NCBI GenBank assembly: GCA_024224995.1
Contig: JAAENB010001288.1
Span: 1 to 6,289, forward strand
From: a bacterium
Lineage (GTDB): Bacteria > Spirochaetota > UBA4802 > UBA5550
Length of the DNA: 6,289 bases
Direction of reading: 5' to 3'
Shown: piece by piece, positions 1 to 4,334 of the stretch
Numbering within the stretch: position 1 is the stretch's first letter
Layout: every line of letters starts with the position of its first letter
Made by a program: the position numbers and the translations under genes
The notes under the pieces: model-generated
Databases searched by the model: none
What the model was told of the DNA's origin: nothing
Seen by the model: the letters and a program-made list of their open reading frames with translations, nothing else

Positions 1-561
1 ATTATAACTCCCGCCGCCTACACCGGAAAAATGCCCCTCTGCCCTGTTATAACTCCCGCCGCTGATACAGGAATACCACCCGCTGATGCTATTATAATAG
101 CCCGTTACAATTCCGCCGTAAGAGGAAAAATTATTCAACTGACCAACCACAAGATTATGCGATCCGGTCCGCTCGTTTCCATAAGTACGGTGCTCATTAT
201 AGCCGATAAACAGGTTGCCCAGGCCGTTCACCTCTCCGGCTGTTGACCCGGTTCCGTTTACTATTTGAACATTCACCCCGCTAAAGATTATTGTATCCCC
301 GGTTCTGGATACGCCGGAAAAAACCTCGCCCAGGTCTGAGGTTTCTCCGGTACCGGGCTCACTTCCGCTTCCGGGATTTGACGATACTGCCTGTTTTAAA
401 CTTTCTATCTCTTTCCGCATAGTTTCCATTTGACTGTAGATATCGGAAAAGCTGAAATTATCCCCTGAATCATTACTGCTGAGGCCCTCTTCACACCCGG
501 AAAATACCAGGACCGATACAATCATAAACCCCGCGAGCTGTTTTAAAATATTTGTTCTCAT
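1..561 (-). CDS. Lipoprotein with YadA-head-like repeats (partial, C-terminus beyond left edge)
   Basis: The first 187 codons of a surface lipoprotein are present, open in frame to the window edge. The N-terminus is a lipoprotein signal: basic start (MRTNILK), hydrophobic stretch and lipobox F-S-G-C, with the lipidated Cys at residue 23. Residues ~40-60 could form a short coiled coil (METMRKEIESLKQAV), followed by a Gly/Ser/Pro linker. From ~105 onward there are Gly/Asn-rich repeats (NLFIGYNE, NLVVGQLNN, IVTGYYNSISG, CISGGSYNRAEG, GVGGGSYN) with a period near 15 residues. Such repeats are typical of left-handed beta-roll heads of YadA-type trimeric adhesins and related bacterial surface proteins. 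A strong AAGGAG lies 9 nt before the ATG and overlaps the stop of the upstream 33-aa ORF, so it is the last visible gene of the leftward operon. Binding target unknown. Family assignment rests on repeat pattern only. Confidence 0.85.
   Translation of the reverse strand, partial: MRTNILKQLAGFMIVSVLVFSGCEEGLSSNDSGDNFSFSDIYSQMETMRKEIESLKQAVSSNPGSGSEPGTGETSDLGEVFSGVSRTGDTIIFSGVNVQIVNGTGSTAGEVNGLGNLFIGYNEHRTYGNERTGSHNLVVGQLNNFSSYGGIVTGYYNSISGWYSCISGGSYNRAEGHFSGVGGGSYN
2..62 (-). repeat. Direct repeat inside the adhesin-like repeats
   Basis: A 16-nt sequence (TTATAACTCCCGCCGC on the plus strand) occurs at 2-17 and again at 47-62, exactly 45 bp apart. On the coding strand it encodes the GGSYN turn of successive 15-residue repeats. 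The exact spacing supports tandem duplication of the beta-roll unit. More copies probably lie beyond the left edge. Confidence 0.7.
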
Positions 562-574
562 AGTTTTAATCTCC

Positions 575-676
575 TTATTTCTTAAACCTTGTATAAAATA
601 AAATATGTGTAATAAAGGCTGCCAGGAGCCCCACTGCACACCCCAAAATAAAGCCGGCAGTTAGACCGCTAATCAT
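575..676 (-). CDS. Small 33-aa single-helix membrane protein
   Basis: This short ORF reads MISGLTAGFILGC, then AVGLLAAFITHILFY, then TRFKK. Residues ~5-28 form one continuous hydrophobic helix with small residues (G, A), ended by a basic tail; by the positive-inside rule the C-terminus would be cytoplasmic. Its ATG overlaps the end of the 87-aa ORF (ATGATTAG, 8-nt overlap), and its stop overlaps the Shine-Dalgarno of the lipoprotein gene, so it fills the gap between them exactly. Coupled start, full use of the gap and a coherent membrane helix argue that it is real, although no strong ribosome binding site of its own is visible. An I-L-G-C at residues 10-13 resembles a lipobox, but there is no basic N-region and the helix continues past it. 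Function unknown; it may assist or anchor a neighbouring protein. Confidence 0.6.
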   Translation of the reverse strand: MISGLTAGFILGCAVGLLAAFITHILFYTRFKK

Positions 677-932
677 TGACTACTCTCAAATACCGGCCCG
701 CGTTCTCCTGCTTCTCCCGGATCTCTTTAAGTGCGACATCAAGGACCTGGTCTTTTTGTTTTACTTTCCCCAGGTTAACAACAACGCCCCCAAGAAAACC
801 CTCCGGAACCTCTTTTAATACTATTGCCTGGTCAAAGGTTATGATCTCATCCGTAAGTGTAAAAACAGGTACTCCCGTCTTTTCGATTCGGAACCTGAGA
901 CCTAAATTTATACCTGCTCTCTCAATCTCCAT
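669..932 (-). CDS. Unrecognised 87-aa protein in the STAS operon
   Basis: I do not recognise this family. The N-terminal two thirds alternate hydrophobic and polar residues (RFRIEKTGVPVFTLTDEIITFDQAIVL, then GGVVVNLGKVK), suggesting a small beta-barrel or sheet. The last third (QKDQVLDVALKEIREKQENAGRYL) looks like a charged amphipathic helix. No signal peptide or membrane segment is visible, so it is probably cytoplasmic. The ATG lies inside the last codons of the second STAS gene (11-nt overlap, frame shifted), which indicates translational coupling; an AAGGAG lies 16 nt upstream, too far for an ordinary site. Its own stop overlaps the next ORF. The position suggests a partner of the STAS proteins or of the envelope proteins downstream, but nothing in the sequence identifies a reaction. 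Confidence 0.75.
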   Translation of the reverse strand: MEIERAGINLGLRFRIEKTGVPVFTLTDEIITFDQAIVLKEVPEGFLGGVVVNLGKVKQKDQVLDVALKEIREKQENAGRYLRVVND

Positions 933-1287
933 GACCTGTCTTTAAATACTCCTTTTCAAAATCTTCCTTGCTTTTTACCTCAAAAAGCTCATCCCAAAAA
1001 GTCCGGCGGAAAATCCGGGCCATATATACTGTTAGATCATAAAAGACCAGGTTAATATTATTAAGACGCGCATCTTTTAAAAACCGGATAAGCCCGCCCA
1101 CTGCGGTTGAGTCTATAACCTCTAACTCATTACAATTTAAAGCTATGGTACAGGCTCCTTTACCCAATTGAGCCTGTAATAATAAATTCAACTGTCCGCT
1201 TGTTTCAAGATTACAGACCCCTTTTATATAGACTATTATCACCCGGCCGTGCTGCTCTGTTTTTAAAGTCAACATCTGCTTGCTCAT
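922..1287 (-). CDS. STAS-domain protein, anti-sigma-factor-antagonist-like (second copy)
   Basis: A 121-aa stand-alone STAS domain of the SpoIIAA/RsbV fold. Residues ~5-25 (LTLKTEQHGRVIIVYIKGVCN) form the paired N-terminal strands. Residues 48-66 (IALNCNELEVIDSTAVGGL) hold the core strand and the signature loop D59-S60-T-A-V-G, where S60 matches the serine phosphorylated by RsbW/SpoIIAB-type kinases in known family members. The rest alternates helix and strand (LVFYDLTVYMARIFRRTFWDELFEV). Family members bind anti-sigma kinases when unphosphorylated. No HATPase kinase or PP2C phosphatase is visible here, so a partner would have to be encoded elsewhere, or the domain works differently. The gene follows the first STAS gene after 39 nt, with GGAG and GAG sequences just before the ATG, and overlaps the 87-aa gene by 11 nt. 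Confidence 0.85.
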   Translation of the reverse strand: MSKQMLTLKTEQHGRVIIVYIKGVCNLETSGQLNLLLQAQLGKGACTIALNCNELEVIDSTAVGGLIRFLKDARLNNINLVFYDLTVYMARIFRRTFWDELFEVKSKEDFEKEYLKTGHGD

Positions 1288-1326
1288 TTGCGCTCTTTCT
1301 CCATGTAGATAGTTGATAAAGAAGTT

Positions 1327-1695
1327 TTAAACCAGTTCGGCTCCGCTCACTACAGGCGTTAAATATTCTTCCCGGAACTCCTGCCCTGTTTTTGTTCTTA
1401 AAAACCCGTAAAGAAATGTTTTTTCAAATACCTCGTGTATATTCCCGCTGATGTTATAAAAAATGAGTTTCTTACTCTTTTGATTCGACACCCGGTTAAA
1501 GCTCACGAAAAGCCCAATTGTTGCGGAATTCATAAACTCAAGTTCCCGGCAGTTTATCCCTATCACTGCCGGGTCATGAGTAAGAACCTCATTCCAGGCT
1601 TCTTCCAACAAATCACAGCTTTCCGTAGTGCCCCGGCCAATCAGGTGCATTACCGCGTTATCCCCATGCAGTTCCATACGTATCTCAAGAGTCAT
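1327..1695 (-). CDS. STAS-domain protein (first copy), with Asn in place of the signature Asp
   Basis: A 122-aa stand-alone STAS domain, clearly a paralogue of the next gene: both share the pattern I-x-x-N-C-x-E-L-E-[FV]-[MI]-[ND]-S, then LxFYxxxxxxxxxFxxTF and a charged C-terminal E(E/K)EYL. The signature loop reads M-N-S-A-T-I-G (N56-S57 from the ATG), so the usual Asp before the serine is Asn while the serine is kept. The frame could also start at TTG 1707 (126 aa). I prefer ATG 1695 because it overlaps the stop of a 24-aa leader ORF (ATGA) and has a GGGGG 5 nt upstream. The product is probably cytoplasmic and binds another regulator. The two STAS copies may recognise different partners or form a pair. 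Confidence 0.82.
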   Translation of the reverse strand: MTLEIRMELHGDNAVMHLIGRGTTESCDLLEEAWNEVLTHDPAVIGINCRELEFMNSATIGLFVSFNRVSNQKSKKLIFYNISGNIHEVFEKTFLYGFLRTKTGQEFREEYLTPVVSGAELV

Positions 1696-1766
1696 ACGAG
1701 CCCCCAAAAACCCGGGGCGTTAAAAATTTTAAACTTACGCTTGAAATATTTCATCTCCCGTTCCAT
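1692..1766 (-). CDS. Putative 24-aa leader peptide coupled to the first STAS gene
   Basis: A short ORF (MEREMKYFKRKFKIF, then NAPGFWGLV) begins at ATG 1766 with a good ribosome site: AAGGA at 1776-1781, 9 nt upstream. Its TGA stop overlaps the ATG of the first STAS gene as ATGA. It lies 43 nt from the proposed leftward promoter element, nearly matching the 39 nt between the rightward element and the sigma-factor ATG. The peptide is basic (six K/R) and aromatic, with no run of one amino acid to suggest classical attenuation. Its last codons pass through a GC hairpin covering the STAS ribosome site, so translating it would open that site. It may be a regulatory leader whose sequence hardly matters. 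No homologue is recognised. Confidence 0.5.
   Translation of the reverse strand: MEREMKYFKRKFKIFNAPGFWGLV
1700..1718 (-). promoter_or_regulatory. Hairpin sequestering the ribosome site of the first STAS gene
   Basis: On the minus strand GCCCC (1718-1714) can pair with GGGGC (1704-1700) around a 9-nt loop. The G-run that would serve as Shine-Dalgarno for ATG 1695 forms the 3' side. The structure lies inside the leader ORF, so a translating ribosome would melt it. The stem is only 5 bp but all G:C. Function as a coupling device is inferred. Confidence 0.4.
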
Positions 1767-1809
1767 TATGACGTATCCTTTGCAAAAATGTTTTTATTTT
1801 CATCGTCTC

Positions 1810-1845
1810 TATATTCTATATGTCTTTACAAAGGATATCGTTCCC
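1810..1845 (-). promoter_or_regulatory. Leftward ECF-type promoter (twin of the rightward one)
   Basis: Read on the minus strand this is GGGAACGAT (1845-1837), 11 nt, then AGACATATAGAATATA (1825-1810). The GGAAC core matches the -35 element commonly used by ECF sigma factors; the -10 would lie within CATATAG, with transcription starting near 1808-1810. A nine-A tract precedes the -35 on this strand. The element is repeated on the other strand at 1941-1976 with both boxes identical and different bases between, as expected for conserved sigma contacts. It would drive the leader, STAS genes and adhesin-like lipoprotein. Alternatively the boxes could be sites for another DNA-binding protein. Confidence 0.75.
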
Positions 1846-1940
1846 GTTTTTTTTTATTTTCCCATGGAATTTGATGAAAAAATTATTTCTCATTTCTTTT
1901 TTATCTTTTTCTTATTTTTTTTAGAAATTCAAAAAAAATT
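1846..1940. other. AT-rich spacer between the divergent promoters
   Basis: This 95-nt stretch is very AT-rich, with long T-runs on the plus strand: nine T at 1847-1855, further runs around 1900-1920, and eight A at 1931-1938. Each promoter therefore has an A-tract just upstream of its -35 on its own coding strand, at the place where UP elements sit. I see no convincing gene, RNA or further repeat here. It may bend the DNA or contact the RNA polymerase alpha subunit at both promoters. Confidence 0.6.
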
Positions 1941-1976
1941 GGGAACGATTGGACTCTTTGAGACATATAGAATATA
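1941..1976 (+). promoter_or_regulatory. Rightward ECF-type promoter of the sigma-factor operon
   Basis: GGGAACGAT (1941-1949), 11 nt, then AGACATATAGAATATA (1961-1976). The GGAAC -35 core and a -10 around CATATAG (1964-1970) fit an ECF promoter with a start near 1976-1978, giving a leader of about 39 nt before the sigma-factor ATG. Because it sits directly before an ECF sigma gene, and ECF factors commonly autoregulate, it is probably recognised by that sigma. It shares both boxes exactly with the leftward promoter. Confidence 0.78.
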
Positions 1977-2015
1977 TACGGTATTAATTAATTCAACACA
2001 GAGAGTGGTTTATTT

Positions 2016-2597
2016 ATGACAACTACAGATAAGAAACATGATGCCATATTAGATAATAGAAATAATTTTTTTTCCGAAGTATATAGAGATTATTTCCCCC
2101 TTATCCGAAATTCTATTGTTACGGATGTGGACTCTTTTGATATTGCGGAAAATTTATCTCATGACGTTTTTTTTACGTTTCTATTAAAGCTTGATAATCC
2201 TGATTTTTTTGATGATATGAAAAAAAATCACCGGAAAGTGAGAAAATGGTTATTCGAAACTATGAAATTTACCTTTATTAATTATTACAGAAAAGAAAAA
2301 AATATGCCCGATGAAATCTCTCCCCATGATGTTTTTGAGAATATCGCGCTTACGTTCACGAACGGTATGAGGGACACAAGGATCATTCTTGAGGAGGCGG
2401 TGAAAACATTAACCGGTGAAAGAGAATTACTTATATTTGACTATGTTGCCGTACAAAATTACAGCTATAAAAAAACCGGTCAAATTCTGGGTTTTTCCAA
2501 AAAACAGGTCTCTACCCGCTACAATGTTATTGTTAATAAAATCCTGAATTATCTAAAGGAGAAAAAAGGTATTAATAATTTGGAGGATCTATTATAA
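2016..2597 (+). CDS. ECF-family RNA polymerase sigma factor
   Basis: A 193-aa two-domain sigma-70 family protein of ECF size. Region 2 covers ~residues 20-98: YRDYFPLIRN, then DIAENLSHDVFFTFLLKL, matching the D-x-x-x-x-x-x-F core that binds polymerase and the -10 element, then VRKWLFETMKFTFINYYRKEKN, the usual W-L-F...(N)xxYxRK helix of region 2.4. Region 4 covers ~125-185: VKTLTGERELLIFDYVAVQNYSYKKTG, with helix-turn-helix GQILGFSKKQVSTRYN for the -35. No ECF-specific C-terminal extension is visible. The 5' leader holds only a weak ribosome site (GAGAGTGG), suggesting low basal expression. The stop overlaps the next ATG by 1 nt (TAATG), the usual sigma/anti-sigma coupling. A twin ECF promoter lies upstream. 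The ECF subgroup cannot be assigned from the sequence alone. Confidence 0.9.
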   Translation: MTTTDKKHDAILDNRNNFFSEVYRDYFPLIRNSIVTDVDSFDIAENLSHDVFFTFLLKLDNPDFFDDMKKNHRKVRKWLFETMKFTFINYYRKEKNMPDEISPHDVFENIALTFTNGMRDTRIILEEAVKTLTGERELLIFDYVAVQNYSYKKTGQILGFSKKQVSTRYNVIVNKILNYLKEKKGINNLEDLL

Positions 2598-3298
2598 TGA
2601 ATAAAAAAAATAATATCAATATAGAAACCATGAAAAAAGTTCTCGAGAAATTCAGGTTTTCCAAACCCGTTCCCGACGAACTTAAAAAAATTTCCTGGAA
2701 AGACTCCCGGAAGAAAGAAATTGAAATATTGAAGGAAGCTGGTAAGTACCGGCCCGTATATGGCGCCTTTTTATTCGTATTTTATCTTACGGCGAACTTT
2801 GGGTTTAGACTTACTGTTCCCCAGAGCGCTGTTGTTCTTGTTTTTACATCTGTTTTAGCCCTTGGTTCTGTTTCCAGCGGCACCTATGCTGTTGTTCAAT
2901 ATTTCAGTAAGGTTGATCCGGTTATTGAAAAACCAGCGCTTGAAAAAGCGGTAAATACGGCTCCGGTTATTCCGGTCAAACCCAAACCGGTTAAGGCTAA
3001 TCCCTTTACGCTGAATATCGCCATTAAGGGTATTGGTGTGGAAAATACTATTCCGGCTAAGATTACTGCAAAATTAAAAGGTCACTTCGCCAATAATAAT
3101 ATCAGCATTAATAAAAAGTTTGTTGTTAAAGGTGAGATTGCCTTTTTGGAAGGGGATTATTACGGTAAAATCGCGGTTTTTGACCGTAAAACTGTTAAAC
3201 AGGTCTTTTTAAAAAGAAAAACCGTAAAAAGTATTGACGATTTATACCTGTTTTTTCTTTCTGAATCCAAGACCTTTGCTCAAAAAATGAAAGAATAA
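2597..3298 (+). CDS. Membrane protein, probable anti-sigma factor
   Basis: A 233-aa protein directly coupled to the sigma gene (1-nt overlap; GGAGG 10 nt before the ATG). Residues 1-52 are charged and helical (MKKVLEKFRF, PVPDELKKI, RKKEIEILKEAGKY), a plausible cytoplasmic sigma-binding segment. Hydrophobic segments follow at ~54-70 and ~77-103, so there are one or two membrane passes. Residues ~105-135 are a Pro/Lys/Val linker. Residues ~136-233 form an alpha/beta domain (FTLNIAIKGIGVENTIPAKITAKLKGHF, then FVVKGEIAF, GKIAVFDRKTVKQVF) whose ending resembles CsgG/TolB-N-like domains. The role is inferred from position and topology; I see no zinc-binding HxxxCxxC motif and no clear FecR or RskA domain. 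With two passes the C-terminal domain would be cytoplasmic, with one periplasmic; this decides whether it can sense the envelope. Confidence 0.72.
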   Translation: MNKKNNINIETMKKVLEKFRFSKPVPDELKKISWKDSRKKEIEILKEAGKYRPVYGAFLFVFYLTANFGFRLTVPQSAVVLVFTSVLALGSVSSGTYAVVQYFSKVDPVIEKPALEKAVNTAPVIPVKPKPVKANPFTLNIAIKGIGVENTIPAKITAKLKGHFANNNISINKKFVVKGEIAFLEGDYYGKIAVFDRKTVKQVFLKRKTVKSIDDLYLFFLSESKTFAQKMKE

Positions 3299-3308
3299 AG
3301 AGGACCTG

Positions 3309-4310
3309 GTGATACTCCGCATCGCTATATTTACATATTTTACGTTTTGCTTTTTTATTATAGTATCCTTTTTTCCCGTGAGCTCTGCCCATGCCCAGGG
3401 TAAGAAAAAGAAGGTTTATGTTTATGACGCGACTTCAGGTAGTCTTAAAAAAGACCTGGAAATTGAACGGTTAATTACCAGGGGGATTGTTGAAGAGTAT
3501 ATTCAAAATAATAAAGACCTGGAACTCAATATTGTGGATGATCTCAAACAAATTCTCAAACAATTAAATATTGATAATAAAAATATCAATGAAGCCGGTG
3601 CCCTGGAAATCGCGGAGACGTCTCTTAGTTATTTTTTCTTATCCATGTCTCTTAGCAAGGAGAATGGAAAATATATACTCTCGCTTAAACTGCGTGATAT
3701 TAAAGCGAAAAAGAATATATATTCTCAAACTGTCGATTTTAAATCGGTGAAATATGAAGCAAAAGAGGTTATTGTTGATGCGAGCCGGGATATGTTTGAA
3801 GAAAGGAAACTTGACAGTAATTTATTCCTTGCGGTTAATCTTTGCTATTTACACCCGGCTCAAGACCTGGGCGATATTGTTTACCCGGGTCCGGGGATTT
3901 CCTTTAAATTCGGGATTGATAATATTTTTATTAACTATTTTTCCCTGGCTGTTGAGTCCGGTTATTTCCGGTTTTCATATATTGAAAACACCAGCGATAC
4001 TATCAGCTTTATTCCCTTTTTTCTCTGCTCGGGATACCGGTTCCCGGTGCTCCACTGGCTGGGGTTTACTCCTTTTGTTGGCGCCGGCGTCACCTGGATC
4101 ATTGCTTATCATGGGTCCGGAAAAGGGTTTAATCTTAAAACAAATTCGCAAACCACCAGCCTGGAAGAAGTCTTAAAGGCCGGGCTGGAAATTGATGTTT
4201 CTATTTCTCAGTCTGCCAGTATTATTCTGGATACTAATTATACCTTTGTTTTTGAAGAAAAGCGCCTGGATTTTATTAATATTGGTCTGGGTATTAAAAT
4301 TAAATTATGA
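3309..4310 (+). CDS. Outer-membrane protein: CsgG/LpoB-like domain plus beta-barrel
   Basis: A 333-aa exported protein starting at GTG with AGAGGA 4 nt upstream, 10 nt after the anti-sigma gene. Residues 1-29 are a signal peptide (long hydrophobic core, A-H-A cleavage before Gln30). Residues ~33-165 look like a periplasmic alpha/beta domain of CsgG/TolB-N/LpoB type: strand KKVYVYDA, helix IERLITRGIVEEYIQ, strand LELNIVDD, then YFFLSMSLSKENGKYILSLKLRD and a last helix EAKEVIVDASRDMFE. Residues ~170-333 alternate hydrophobic and polar residues with many aromatics and glycines (FLAVNLCYLHP, GISFKFGID, FTPFVGAGVTWIIAY) and end in FINIGLGIKIKL, consistent with an OmpW/OmpA-sized barrel of about eight strands. 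Possible roles are envelope-state sensor or channel. Domain assignments rest on sequence pattern only. Confidence 0.75.
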   Translation: MILRIAIFTYFTFCFFIIVSFFPVSSAHAQGKKKKVYVYDATSGSLKKDLEIERLITRGIVEEYIQNNKDLELNIVDDLKQILKQLNIDNKNINEAGALEIAETSLSYFFLSMSLSKENGKYILSLKLRDIKAKKNIYSQTVDFKSVKYEAKEVIVDASRDMFEERKLDSNLFLAVNLCYLHPAQDLGDIVYPGPGISFKFGIDNIFINYFSLAVESGYFRFSYIENTSDTISFIPFFLCSGYRFPVLHWLGFTPFVGAGVTWIIAYHGSGKGFNLKTNSQTTSLEEVLKAGLEIDVSISQSASIILDTNYTFVFEEKRLDFINIGLGIKIKL

Positions 4311-4334
4311 TTTATTTAAATCTTTGGAGGTAAC

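Noticed and set aside
31..246. Plus-strand open frame opposite the adhesin-like lipoprotein
   Set aside because: It is a shadow of the minus-strand repeats, without a ribosome site or recognisable product.
1696..1707. TTG 1707 as start of the first STAS gene (126 aa)
   Set aside because: No purine-rich ribosome site precedes the TTG, whereas ATG 1695 has a G-run at suitable spacing and the leader stop overlap. Not fully excluded.
1735..1803. Alternative 22-aa leader ORF (begins MKIKTFLQRI) on the minus strand
   Set aside because: It starts only a few nucleotides after the predicted transcription start and has no ribosome site. The ORF at 1692-1766 has both a site and an ATGA overlap.
1435..2019. 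Plus-strand 194-codon open frame running through the STAS gene and the intergenic region
   Set aside because: It is antisense to the STAS gene and crosses both promoter elements. Its translation is low-complexity Phe/Tyr/Ile from T-runs, with no ribosome site or family resemblance.
2597..3298. Classical zinc-binding (ZAS) or FecR-type anti-sigma factor
   Set aside because: No H-x3-C-x2-C motif and no recognisable FecR domain. The anti-sigma call rests only on coupling to the sigma gene and on topology.
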